Shown here: piece by piece, positions 1 to 6,535 of the stretch
Layout: each line of letters begins with the position of its first letter
Position numbering within the stretch: the first letter of the stretch is position 1
Assembly (NCBI GenBank): GCA_030634585.1
Contig: DAOWAM010000004.1
Span: forward strand, 1-16,694
Direction of reading: 5' to 3'
Length of the DNA stretch: 16,694 nt
Source: a bacterium
Lineage (GTDB): Bacteria; Patescibacteriota; Patescibacteriia; UBA2591; DAOWAM01
Made by a program: the position numbers and the translations under genes
The notes under the pieces: model-generated
The model's input: the letters and a program-made list of their open reading frames with translations, nothing else
Told to the model about the DNA's origin: nothing
The model's database searches: none

Positions 1-174
1 AAAATAGATTTTGTTATTGATGATTTAGTAAAAATTACAGATGGGCCATTTAAAAATCTTGAAGGAAAAATATTTGAAATTGATGAAATGCGAGGGAAAA
101 TAAAAATATTAGTCAATATTTTTAAACGCGAGACTCCGGTAGAATTGGATTGTTTACAGGTCAAAAAAGTGTAA
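1..174 (+). CDS. nusG: NusG C-terminal fragment (KOW domain), 5' end outside the window
   Basis: An open frame from the first base gives 57 residues before TAA and has no start codon in the window, so this is the 3' part of a gene. The residues match the C-terminal KOW domain of the transcription factor NusG: VKITDGPFKNLEGKI near its start, a strand-turn-strand core, then a basic end LQVKKV. In the family this domain contacts NusE (S10) or Rho and couples transcription to translation or termination, while the missing N-terminal domain binds RNA polymerase. The next gene, rplK, starts 31 bases later, the usual nusG-rplK-rplA order. The context makes NusG much more likely than another KOW protein such as L24. 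Confidence 0.9.
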   Translation, partial: KIDFVIDDLVKITDGPFKNLEGKIFEIDEMRGKIKILVNIFKRETPVELDCLQVKKV

Positions 175-205
175 TTATTGATTTATTTTATAAACAAACT
201 AAACA

Positions 206-628
206 ATGAAAAAGGTAAAAACAGTAATTAAATTACAAATTTTAGCGGGAAAAGCTAATCCAGCGCCACCGATTGGTCCAGCGCTTGGTCAACATGGATT
301 AAATATTCAAGAGTTTTGTAATAAGTTTAATACGGCAACAAGTAATAAAGGCAGTGATATTATTCCAGTAGAAATTACGGTTTATGAAGATCGTAGTTAT
401 GATTTTATTTTAAAAACTCCACCTGCCGCTGAACTATTAAAAAAAGTACTTAATTTAAAAAAGGGATCTTCTAAACCGCTGCAAGAAAAAATAGGGGTGG
501 TTACCAAAGAACAATTAGCTGAAATTGCTAAAATAAAAATGCCAGATCTTAATACGGATGATCTGGAACAAGCGATTAAGATTATTGCCGGAACGGCAAA
601 ACAAATGGGCTTAACAATAAAACAATAA
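206..628 (+). CDS. rplK: 50S ribosomal protein L11
   Basis: This encodes 140 residues, close to the family's usual 141-142. The N-terminal domain carries the conserved proline-rich switch region PAPPIGPALGQHGLNI at about residues 19-34. The C-terminal half contains the rRNA-binding domain (PPAAELLKK, then KMPDLNTDDLEQAIKIIAGTAKQMG). L11 binds the GTPase-associated centre of 23S rRNA and takes part in factor-dependent GTP hydrolysis. It follows nusG by 31 bases and precedes rplA by 2 bases, so the three are almost certainly co-transcribed. The ATG is preceded only by A/T-rich sequence without a Shine-Dalgarno motif; the start is fixed by alignment to the usual L11 N-terminus (MKKVKTVIKLQ). Confidence 0.97.
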   Translation: MKKVKTVIKLQILAGKANPAPPIGPALGQHGLNIQEFCNKFNTATSNKGSDIIPVEITVYEDRSYDFILKTPPAAELLKKVLNLKKGSSKPLQEKIGVVTKEQLAEIAKIKMPDLNTDDLEQAIKIIAGTAKQMGLTIKQ

Positions 629-630
629 AT

Positions 631-1290
631 ATGATAATTGATAAAGAAAAGAAATATCTTTTAAGTGAAGCAGTCGAATTGGTTAAACAATCGGCTAAAG
701 CAAAATTTGATGAAGGGGTTGAGCTTCATTTAAGTTTAGGAATTGATTCCAAGAAAGGAGATCAACAAGTAAAAGGCGCCGTTCATTTACTACATCCGGT
801 AAAAGAAATAAGAATTGCCGCCTTTGTTGCTTCAAGCGATAAAGTAAAAGAAGTCAAAGATGCTGGTGCTGATTTAATTGGTGGAGAAGAATTAGTAAAG
901 AAAATTAAAGGGAATAAAAAATGTAATTTTGATTTAGCAGTTGCCGAGCCGTCAATGATGAAACATTTAGCTCAGATAGCCAGGATATTAGGTCCACGTG
1001 GATTAATGCCTACGCCCAAAAGTGGTACAGTGACAGAACATATCGGCAAAGTTATTGCTGAATTTAAAAAGGGAAAAATTAATTTTAAAAACGATCAAGG
1101 AGGAAATATTCATCAATTAATTGGCAAAGTTTCTTGGTCTGATGAACAATTAATCGATAATATTGATATCTTTGTTAAAACAATCGGGAGAAATAAACCA
1201 GCTGGTTGCAAAGGTATTTTTATTAAAAATGTGACAGTTGCTTCTACAATGGGACAGGGGATTAAACTTGATTTAACTAAAATAATTTAA
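631..1290 (+). CDS. rplA: 50S ribosomal protein L1
   Basis: This encodes 219 residues, slightly shorter than the roughly 230 typical of bacteria because the N-terminus is trimmed. The signature GPRGLMPTPKSGTV lies at 121-134, and the C-terminal part (KTIGRNKPAGCKGIFIKNVTVASTMGQGIKLD) is characteristic. L1 binds 23S rRNA at the mobile stalk near the E site; in many bacteria it also represses its own L11-L1 mRNA. I did not identify a convincing L1-binding mimic in the leader. The gene starts 2 bases after the rplK stop without a Shine-Dalgarno motif, so translation is probably coupled. In many bacteria rplJ and rplL follow; here a hairpin and an unrelated gene come next. Confidence 0.97.
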   Translation: MIIDKEKKYLLSEAVELVKQSAKAKFDEGVELHLSLGIDSKKGDQQVKGAVHLLHPVKEIRIAAFVASSDKVKEVKDAGADLIGGEELVKKIKGNKKCNFDLAVAEPSMMKHLAQIARILGPRGLMPTPKSGTVTEHIGKVIAEFKKGKINFKNDQGGNIHQLIGKVSWSDEQLIDNIDIFVKTIGRNKPAGCKGIFIKNVTVASTMGQGIKLDLTKII

Positions 1291-1307
1291 GATTGTCTTT
1301 AAAAATA

Positions 1308-1345
1308 AAATATTCTTGTTTTTAACTAAAAAAACAAGAATATTT
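1308..1345 (+). terminator. Hairpin ending the nusG-rplK-rplA unit
   Basis: A perfect 16-bp inverted repeat (1308-1323 and 1330-1345) with a 6-base loop lies 17 bases after the rplA stop. The stem is AT-rich but long. The bases after the stem are ATATT rather than a clean T-run, so it may be a weak intrinsic terminator or an mRNA 3'-end stabiliser. It separates the ribosomal genes from the HAD gene. Confidence 0.6.
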
Positions 1346-1356
1346 ATATTAAACTA

Positions 1357-1365
1357 AAAAGGAGG
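1357..1365 (+). promoter_or_regulatory. Strong Shine-Dalgarno sequence deciding a TTG start
   Basis: AAAAGGAGG ends 5 bases before the TTG at 1371. It is a full anti-SD complement at close spacing and the only such site in front of any gene here. It supports the TTG start of the HAD gene. Confidence 0.75.
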
Positions 1366-1370
1366 TTTGA

Positions 1371-1868
1371 TTGAAAGCAAAAATTTATGGTTTTGATTTT
1401 GATGCAACAATTGCGCAAGTGCCCGACATTGTTTTATTTAATGATCTTTTTCATCGCCTTTTATGGTTTTTTTGTCGGTTTAAAATTGTTTGGTTAATCT
1501 ATCACTTTTTTAGGCGAAAAGAGATTATAGCGGTGACGCAATTTATTAGTTATGCCAAACAACATGGTAAACAAATAGTAATTATTAGTGCTAATTTATC
1601 TTGGCGTAAATATTACTTAGAACGTTGGTTAAGGAAAAGAAATATTCCTTTTGATAAAATTGTTCTACCTCCAGTTAATCTGTTTGTTTGTCAACGCGAT
1701 GTGCGATTATGGAAGAAGGAAAAGGTTATTAAAGAAGGTTGTTCACTTTATGTGGAAGATAATTTGGAAATTGTTGAATATCTTCAAAAACATACTAATT
1801 GTCAAATCGTTCATTACCAGGGACAGAATTTTTTCGAATTGTTACGATCAGAAAAGAAACAAATCTAA
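1371..1868 (+). CDS. HAD-superfamily hydrolase-like protein
   Basis: This encodes 165 residues from a TTG start chosen because of the AAAAGGAGG just upstream. Motifs fit the haloacid dehalogenase fold. Motif I DFDAT has D9 (nucleophile) and D11 (acid/base). Motif II is IISAN with S73, a basic residue lies in the KKEKV stretch (about 115-119), and the acidic motif IV is YVEDN with D130. Such enzymes usually hydrolyse phosphate esters by way of an aspartyl phosphate. The substrate cannot be told from sequence. Between motifs I and II (about 28-47) lies a hydrophobic, aromatic-rich stretch with basic residues, where small HAD proteins carry a cap; it might sit against a membrane. Hairpins on both sides make it a single-gene unit. 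Confidence 0.72.
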   Translation: MKAKIYGFDFDATIAQVPDIVLFNDLFHRLLWFFCRFKIVWLIYHFFRRKEIIAVTQFISYAKQHGKQIVIISANLSWRKYYLERWLRKRNIPFDKIVLPPVNLFVCQRDVRLWKKEKVIKEGCSLYVEDNLEIVEYLQKHTNCQIVHYQGQNFFELLRSEKKQI

Positions 1869-1871
1869 CTT

Positions 1872-1908
1872 AAAGCGCTCTTTATATTTAATATATATCG
1901 AGCGCTTT
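1872..1908. terminator. Intrinsic terminator after the HAD gene
   Basis: A 9-bp stem AAAGCGCTC / GAGCGCTTT (1872-1880 and 1900-1908) encloses a 19-base AT-rich loop that can pair further. It starts 3 bases after the stop codon, and a short T-run follows on the plus strand. The leading A-run means it could also work on the minus strand. Confidence 0.8.
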
Positions 1909-1915
1909 TTATAAC

Positions 1916-1947
1916 AAAAACTATTGGTTGAAATACCAATAGTTTTT
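1916..1947. terminator. Bidirectional terminator between convergent genes
   Basis: A perfect 13-bp stem (1916-1928 and 1935-1947) with the loop TGAAAT has A5 on one side and T5 on the other, so a U-run follows the GC-containing part of the stem in either direction. It lies 23 bases downstream of the minus-strand rpmA stop and probably ends rpmA transcription, while backing up the preceding terminator on the plus strand. Confidence 0.82.
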
Positions 1948-1969
1948 AAAATTTTTGATATTTAATTTA

Positions 1970-2055
1970 TTTACTCTTTTTTTTGTGAGGTAGTAGATTT
2001 ACTCTTTATTTTTCGCGGAGCAGTAGATTTACTCTTTGTTTTTCGAGTAGGTTGA
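1970..2055. repeat. Tandem ~30-bp repeats in the 3' end of rpmA
   Basis: Three imperfect units begin at about 1970, 1998 and 2028, each starting TTTACTCTTT and followed by a T-rich run and a GTAG-containing end. They encode the repeated KSKST segments of the L27 tail. The unit of about 30 bp corresponds to 10 codons, so copy-number change would keep the frame. Confidence 0.7.
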
Positions 2056-2336
2056 TTTTTTGCGGGGATAACATCAACAATACGCGCTAATTTTAGCTTA
2101 CCAGTGAATCTTAACATTTTCTTTTTTGAAAACTTAACAATACCAGGATGATTAGCAAAGAGTGTATCGTCTTTTCCTGTAGCAACATTACGTCCAGCTC
2201 TAAACTTTGTTCCACGTTGTCGAACAATAATTGATCCGGTAGAAGCAAATTGACCAGCATAAAGTTTTATTCCTAAACGTTGCGCTTGAGAATCTCGTCC
2301 TAGACTTGTTGAACCACCTGCTTTTTTATGAGACAT
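1971..2336 (-). CDS. rpmA: 50S ribosomal protein L27 with lysine/serine-rich tail
   Basis: This encodes 121 residues; bacterial L27 is usually about 85. The core is canonical: MSHKKAGGSTSLGRDSQAQRLGIK at the start, then GSIIVRQRGTKFRAG and HPGIVKF. The N-terminus reaches into the peptidyl-transferase centre. It begins directly with the SHKKAGGS form and lacks the cleaved extension seen in Firmicutes. The last 30 or so residues form a basic tail of near-repeats (KTKSKSTAPR, KIKSKSTTSQ, KKE) not found in ordinary L27. The usual partner rplU is absent; the gene lies downstream of cysS and has its own promoter. The start is fixed by homology, since no Shine-Dalgarno motif precedes it. Confidence 0.95.
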   Translation of the reverse strand: MSHKKAGGSTSLGRDSQAQRLGIKLYAGQFASTGSIIVRQRGTKFRAGRNVATGKDDTLFANHPGIVKFSKKKMLRFTGKLKLARIVDVIPAKNQPTRKTKSKSTAPRKIKSKSTTSQKKE

Positions 2337-2367
2337 ATAATTTGAAGGATTAAGGTTAATTACTTTT

Positions 2368-2395
2368 ATTATATAGATTTTTAATCTTATGTCAA
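2368..2395 (-). promoter_or_regulatory. Sigma70-type promoter for rpmA
   Basis: Read on the minus strand, a perfect -35 TTGACA (2390-2395) is followed after 16 bp by a perfect -10 TATAAT (2368-2373). Transcription would begin near 2361, about 25 bases before the rpmA ATG. It lies between cysS and rpmA, so L27 can be expressed independently of cysS. Confidence 0.75.
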
Positions 2396-2403
2396 TTCTT
2401 ATA

Positions 2404-3837
2404 TCAATTCTTTTGACTAATTTTTTGTCCTTGGGACGTGTCTTTTATCAAATAACCGGCTGTGGCAATTTGTTTTCTTAGTTCATCGGATTTATTCCAA
2501 TCATTTTGTTGACGCGCTTTTTCCCTTTGCGCAATTAATTGTTTGATATTATTGGGAATATTTTTAACTTGTCGAATATTATGTTCAAGGTTTAATCCAA
2601 GCACATGATCGAAATCAAACATTATTTGATTAATTTTCTGGCGATCAGTCAAACAGATTTCTTTAATTTTATTTATTTCTTTAACAAAATTAAAAATCGT
2701 TGCTAAAGCGCCAGAAATATTTAAATCATCATCCATTGATCGTTGAAAATTTTCACGAGTTTGTTCTATAAGTAAAGAAATATTTTGCGAGGATTTAGTT
2801 GGTAAATTAGTTGATCTATTAATTTCTTGAACAAAATTATCTAATTTTGCTAATGTTTTATTGGCGTCATCTAATCCATGAAAGGTAAAGTTTAGTTGTT
2901 GACGATAATTACTAGATAATAATAAATAACGAATGGCGCGAGGAGAATAACCCTTTTTAATCAAATCAGATAAAATATAAAAATTACCTTTTGATTTACT
3001 CATTTTTTCTCCCTCGACAATTAAATGTTTTGTATGTAACCAATAGTTAACAAACTTTCTACCAGTCGATCCTTCGGACTGAGCAATTTCACATTCGTGG
3101 TGAGGAAAGATATTATCTTCTCCGCCGGTGTGAATATCAAGAGTATTTCCTAAATATTTCATTGACATTGCCGAACATTCGATGTGCCATCCAGGATAAC
3201 CATGTGACCCCCAAGGAGATGGCCAACCCATTAAATGTTTGGGATTGATTACCCATAAAGAAAAATCGGCGGGATGTTTTTTTTCGGAATTAATGATAGT
3301 GCAATGACCGGCTCGTAATTGTTCTAATGAGTTGCCAGATAATTTACCATAATTTTTGAATTTAGTTACATCATAATAGACCGAACCGCTAGATGCAATA
3401 TAAGCATAACCTCGCTTAAGTAATTTTTTAACTATTTTAATCATTTCTGGAATATGCTCAGTAGCTCGTGGGTATTTCCATGCTGGTTGAATATTCAACT
3501 TAACTAAATCTTGAAAAAACGCGTGCTCATAAAATCGAGCAATCTGTTGAGGTGTCTTTTTTTCTTTTTGCGCCGCGTTTTCCATTTTATCTTGACCAAC
3601 ATCTAAGTCACCAATCATATGTCCAACATCAGTAATATTAATTACTTGTTTTACCTGATAACCAGAATATTCTAAATAACGGCGTAATAAATCAGCAAAA
3701 ATAAAAGCGCGCAAATTACCTATGTGCGCGTAACTATAAACAGTAGGTCCACAATTATATATTGTTACCTTTTTCTTTTTTATTGATTGAAACTTTTCTA
3801 AACGATGATGTAATGTATTATAAAGTGCTAAACTCAT
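2404..3837 (-). CDS. cysS: Cysteine--tRNA ligase (CysRS)
   Basis: This encodes 477 residues, close to the roughly 460-470 usual length. It is a class I synthetase charging tRNA-Cys with cysteine using ATP. The HIGH motif appears as HIGN at 38-41 and the KMSKS loop is intact at 278-282. Zinc ligands of the cysteine-binding site are in place: C29 (NCGPTV), C221 (HIECSAMS), H246 and E250 (FPHHECEIAQ). The C-terminal helical and anticodon-binding part is present, ending in a REKARQQNDWNKSDELRKQI helix with the usual 'D.IR..L...G' logic. The gene starts 17 bases after the corA stop and is probably co-transcribed with it. It ends in TGA. No part appears to be missing. Confidence 0.97.
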   Translation of the reverse strand: MSLALYNTLHHRLEKFQSIKKKKVTIYNCGPTVYSYAHIGNLRAFIFADLLRRYLEYSGYQVKQVINITDVGHMIGDLDVGQDKMENAAQKEKKTPQQIARFYEHAFFQDLVKLNIQPAWKYPRATEHIPEMIKIVKKLLKRGYAYIASSGSVYYDVTKFKNYGKLSGNSLEQLRAGHCTIINSEKKHPADFSLWVINPKHLMGWPSPWGSHGYPGWHIECSAMSMKYLGNTLDIHTGGEDNIFPHHECEIAQSEGSTGRKFVNYWLHTKHLIVEGEKMSKSKGNFYILSDLIKKGYSPRAIRYLLLSSNYRQQLNFTFHGLDDANKTLAKLDNFVQEINRSTNLPTKSSQNISLLIEQTRENFQRSMDDDLNISGALATIFNFVKEINKIKEICLTDRQKINQIMFDFDHVLGLNLEHNIRQVKNIPNNIKQLIAQREKARQQNDWNKSDELRKQIATAGYLIKDTSQGQKISQKN

Positions 3838-3854
3838 TTTTTATTTTCTTAAAT

Positions 3855-4793
3855 CTAAAGCCATTTCCTTTTTTTAACATAAAGGAACATAGCGACGAAA
3901 GAAACAACTATAATACCCAATATAATAAAAAACCCGGATGGACTATTAACTAAGGGCATCTGTTTAACGTTCATTCCAAAAATACTAGTAATCAACGTAA
4001 TTGGCAAAACAACGACTGAGATAACAGTTAAAATTTTAATAATATCATTTAAACGAAAAGAGATGAGAGAATTATTGGTCGCTTCTAAAGCGTCAATAGA
4101 CTGTTTAAGATTATCTAAATTATCTTGAATATCAGCTGTTAATTCTAAGAGATTGGCAAAATATAATTTTAATTTTTCATCGCGAAAATATCTGCTACTT
4201 TTATCAATTAATTTTTTAATAATCGCGCGATGAATTTGCATAATGCGTCGAAAATTAACAATATTTCTTTTAACAATTAAAATTTCTTTGACCATACGTC
4301 GTTCATAACCACGAAAGATATGTTCTTCAATACTGGTGACATCGATGCTTAGGTGGTCAAAAATAGGAAAACAAGAAGTCAGTAATCGATTTAGAATTTC
4401 ATAAATAAGCATTGCGGGACCATTTTTCATGAAGGTTGTTCGTTCATCTTTGCTTATTAAGCAGAGGTTAAAAAAGTTAATTAATGGAATCAGTTCATTA
4501 CGATGGACAGTTACTAAACGATTAGCATTAATAAAAAAATCTATTTCGGCTGCTTGGACACGACGAGTTTTTCGATTATAAACAGGAAAAAGCAAAACCA
4601 TGAAAATATAATCATTAGCCACATCTAATTTAGGTCGTTGAGCAGGTGATAAACAATCTTCTAAATGAAGAGGATGAAAATGAAACGTACTTTCCAAATA
4701 TTTCATTTCTTCTTTACCAATCTTATTGATGTTTGTCCAAACAAAATTATTTCCTTCAATTTGTTGAATTGTTGGTAGAACAGAAAGAGACAT
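3855..4793 (-). CDS. corA: CorA-family magnesium/divalent cation transporter
   Basis: This encodes 312 residues from the ATG at 4793. It has a large cytoplasmic N-terminal domain with long helices (about 125-250). The transmembrane segments are at about 254-271 and 287-305, with the family's GMN signature at 273-275 (SIFGMN) in the loop after TM1. The basic C-terminus KKRKWL is typical of CorA. In this family a homopentamer forms a Mg2+ (or Co2+/Ni2+) channel in the inner membrane, and GMN is the selectivity element. A longer reading to 4850 would add a poly-isoleucine stretch encoded by a microsatellite and would start upstream of the predicted transcription start, so I reject it. It heads the corA-cysS unit. 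Confidence 0.92.
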   Translation of the reverse strand: MSLSVLPTIQQIEGNNFVWTNINKIGKEEMKYLESTFHFHPLHLEDCLSPAQRPKLDVANDYIFMVLLFPVYNRKTRRVQAAEIDFFINANRLVTVHRNELIPLINFFNLCLISKDERTTFMKNGPAMLIYEILNRLLTSCFPIFDHLSIDVTSIEEHIFRGYERRMVKEILIVKRNIVNFRRIMQIHRAIIKKLIDKSSRYFRDEKLKLYFANLLELTADIQDNLDNLKQSIDALEATNNSLISFRLNDIIKILTVISVVVLPITLITSIFGMNVKQMPLVNSPSGFFIILGIIVVSFVAMFLYVKKRKWL

Positions 4794-4798
4794 ATAAT

Positions 4799-4826
4799 TT
4801 ATTATTATTATTATTATTATTATTAT
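4799..4826. repeat. (TTA)9 microsatellite in the corA leader
   Basis: Nine perfect TTA units (4799-4825) plus one T lie 5 bases upstream of the corA ATG on its coding strand. There they read as (TAA)9, giving consecutive stop codons in one frame and isoleucines in the corA frame. The repeat overlaps the predicted -10 box. Confidence 0.95.
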
Positions 4827-4850
4827 AGGATATTTTATTAAATAAAGCAA
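4822..4850 (-). promoter_or_regulatory. Promoter for corA-cysS overlapping a microsatellite
   Basis: On the minus strand, -35 TTGCTT (4845-4850) and a perfect -10 TATAAT (4822-4827) are separated by 17 bp. The -10 box is formed partly by the end of the TTA repeat. Transcription would start near 4815, leaving a leader of about 20 bases made almost entirely of the repeat. Confidence 0.6.
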
Positions 4851-4878
4851 TTTAATTATTGTAGATATTCTTTTAAGA

Positions 4879-4910
4879 TTGTTTTTTTAAAAATAGTGTG
4901 ATAGTATAAT
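4879..4910 (+). promoter_or_regulatory. Possible promoter for the membrane protein gene
   Basis: A perfect -10 TATAAT lies at 4905-4910, about 35 bases before the ATG at 4945. The best -35 match, TTGTTT (4879-4884), is 20 bp away, which is longer than optimal. The position between divergent genes favours a promoter, but the -35 call is weak. Confidence 0.4.
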
Positions 4911-4944
4911 ATATATAAAATGTATAGTTTAATTAAATTAATCA

Positions 4945-5634
4945 ATGCCTGTATTTGAAAATTCAAAGTCAACAATATTGAACGAACAAATTTCCCCAAT
5001 AATAACCAAAAAGTTCTTTCTTTTTTTCTTTTGCAGTATAATTATTCTATTGTTTATTTTATCTTTATTTTTTCTGTCTTGCACAAAAATATATTTACAA
5101 GTTAACAGCGAGCCATTTATTGTTGATTTACCGATCAAAGTTAGTGTTCAAACAAATAAAATATTATTTAATTTATCAACTATTCCTGGCGAATTAATTA
5201 AATATTTAGGAAATTACCATAATCTTAAATTAACGAATGATTTTGTTATTAAGGAAGAATTAGTTGATTCAAATAAAAATAGAATTTTTGTTTTTCGCGA
5301 AGAAGATTTGAACAAAATAATTGACTATCAATGCGCTCAACAATTAGAACAATTGAATAAAATTGAATATAATAACAAAAAAGAAGGAAAATTTACTTGG
5401 CAAATTACTAATTTTCAACCAGAAAAGGGAATTGTTAATTTAAGCGTTCATTTAGAAAAGCGAGTAACCAATAATTTTGATTTAAATAAAATCAAACAAG
5501 ATTTATTGGCCTATAAAACAACGAAGCAACAAAAAACATATTTAAATACTTTAGCAGGGATAAAACAGGTTATTATCAAAAAAAGATGGCTTTTGCCCAA
5601 TCAAAGAATTGACATATTTATTAATGTACTATAG
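4945..5634 (+). CDS. Single-pass membrane-anchored protein of unknown function
   Basis: This encodes 229 residues and I do not recognise a family with confidence. A short N-terminal segment (1-23) is followed by one strong hydrophobic, phenylalanine-rich transmembrane helix (about 24-45). The remaining 180 or so residues look soluble, with alternating strand-like segments and many Asn, Lys and Gln, suggesting an N-in protein with an extracytoplasmic domain. The end (IIKKRWLLPNQRIDIFINVL) faintly resembles the ends of membrane-anchored proteins often labelled baseplate-J-like in Patescibacteria; this is only an impression. It sits between divergent corA and infA, with 75 bases before infA. The ATG is preceded by AAATTAATCA, the same ten bases as before infA. 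Confidence 0.7.
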   Translation: MPVFENSKSTILNEQISPIITKKFFLFFFCSIIILLFILSLFFLSCTKIYLQVNSEPFIVDLPIKVSVQTNKILFNLSTIPGELIKYLGNYHNLKLTNDFVIKEELVDSNKNRIFVFREEDLNKIIDYQCAQQLEQLNKIEYNNKKEGKFTWQITNFQPEKGIVNLSVHLEKRVTNNFDLNKIKQDLLAYKTTKQQKTYLNTLAGIKQVIIKKRWLLPNQRIDIFINVL

Positions 5635-5709
5635 AATAAATACATTATTTAGATTAAAAGTATATTAATCGAAAATTATTTTTATCTACTTTATTTTTTA
5701 AATTAATCA

Positions 5710-5934
5710 ATGAATTCTAAAAAAAAGCAAGATTTGTTAGAAACAACGGGCGTGGTTGAAGAATTGTTGCCCTCTGCTACTTTTCGTGTTAAATTAGATA
5801 ATGGTACAAATATTTTGGCTTATCTTTCCGGAAGATTAAGAATGCATCGTATTAAAATCTTGCCGGGTGATAAAGTAAAAATAGAAATGAGCGCTTATGA
5901 TTTAAGTAAAGGAAGAATCACTTATCGTTTTTAA
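5710..5934 (+). CDS. infA: Translation initiation factor IF-1
   Basis: This encodes 74 residues, the usual size (about 72). It is a single S1/OB-fold domain with the expected core: GVVEELLPSATFRVKLDNG, then LAYLSGRLRMHRIKILPGDKV and the end DLSKGRITYRF. IF-1 binds the ribosomal A site during initiation with IF-2 and IF-3. The N-terminus carries a few extra basic residues. It opens the block infA-rpmJ-rpsM-rpsK-rpsD-rpoA-rplQ, matching the end of the spc operon and the alpha operon; the usual upstream genes secY, adk and map are not present here. No Shine-Dalgarno motif and no clear promoter are visible in the 75 bases upstream. Confidence 0.96.
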   Translation: MNSKKKQDLLETTGVVEELLPSATFRVKLDNGTNILAYLSGRLRMHRIKILPGDKVKIEMSAYDLSKGRITYRF

Positions 5935-5947
5935 TTATAATATCAAA

Positions 5948-6061
5948 ATGAAAGTTCGAGCATCTGTAAAAAAAATATGTCAAGAATGCAAAATAATTCG
6001 CCGCAAGGGGATATTATATGTGCAATGTAAAAATCCGCGTCATAAACAACGACAAGGATAA
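5948..6061 (+). CDS. rpmJ: 50S ribosomal protein L36 (zinc-ribbon form)
   Basis: A 37-codon frame begins 13 bases after the infA stop. It reads MKVRASVKKICQECKIIRRK at the start and ends RHKQRQG, which is canonical L36. The zinc-binding residues are all present (C11, C14, C27 and H32), so this is the zinc-containing form, and the length is typical. L36 binds 23S rRNA in the large subunit. Position between infA and rpsM is conserved in many bacteria. Confidence 0.96.
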   Translation: MKVRASVKKICQECKIIRRKGILYVQCKNPRHKQRQG

Positions 6062-6078
6062 TTTAATTATTTATATTC

Positions 6079-6468
6079 ATGCTTAGAATTAGTGGAGTAA
6101 ATTTACCATCAAATAAAAGAATAGTTATTAGTTTAACTTATGTTTATGGTATAGGAAAAAGTTTAGCAGAAAAGGCATTAACCCAATTAAAGATTGATCA
6201 TAATACGAAGACTAAAGATTTGACAGAAGAACAAGCGGATCAATTACGTACAGTAATAGAAAAGAAGTTTAATGTAGAGGGTGATTTACGACGGCAAGTT
6301 ATCGGCAATATTCAGCGACTTAAAAGTATTAATTGTTATCGTGGCTTAAGACACGATAAACACTTACCTGCAAGGGGACAGAGAACTAAAACTAACGCTC
6401 GTACCGTGCGAGGAAGAAAAAAAATTACTATGGGTAGTGGGCGTCGTTCAGAAGGTAAAAAGGTTTAA
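6079..6468 (+). CDS. rpsM: 30S ribosomal protein S13
   Basis: This encodes 129 residues, slightly longer than the usual 118-125. The N-terminal part (MLRISGVNLPSNKRIVISLTYVYGIGKS) and the signature CYRGLRHDKHLPARGQRTKTNART (about 86-109) are clear. The C-terminal tail is strongly basic. S13 sits in the head of the small subunit and touches P-site tRNA and bridges to the large subunit. It starts 17 bases after rpmJ without a Shine-Dalgarno motif, inside the alpha-operon order S13-S11-S4-alpha-L17. Confidence 0.97.
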   Translation: MLRISGVNLPSNKRIVISLTYVYGIGKSLAEKALTQLKIDHNTKTKDLTEEQADQLRTVIEKKFNVEGDLRRQVIGNIQRLKSINCYRGLRHDKHLPARGQRTKTNARTVRGRKKITMGSGRRSEGKKV

Positions 6469-6483
6469 ATAGGAATTTATAAA

Positions 6484-6511
6484 AATATACTGAATTGAAT
6501 ATACTAAATTG
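6484..6511 (+). repeat. 14-bp tandem direct repeat between rpsM and rpsK
   Basis: AATATACTGAATTG is followed immediately by AATATACTAAATTG, with one mismatch. It occupies part of the 67-base spacer between rpsM and rpsK, the longest gap in the alpha-operon part. Its function is unknown. Confidence 0.7.
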
Positions 6512-6535
6512 TAAGAAATAATATTTGTAAATTTT

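Noticed and set aside
1651..1914. Second frame overlapping the HAD gene
   Set aside because: It runs through the terminator and shows no family features; it is a frame shadow of the HAD gene.
4794..4850. Longer corA start giving a poly-isoleucine N-terminus
   Set aside because: The extra residues come from the TTA microsatellite, and the codon lies upstream of the predicted transcription start. The ATG at 4793 gives a normal CorA start.
4945..5085. Lipoprotein signal (FFLSC) in the membrane protein
   Set aside because: The cysteine is at residue 46 after a long helix and the -3 residue is phenylalanine, so the lipobox does not fit. A membrane anchor is simpler.
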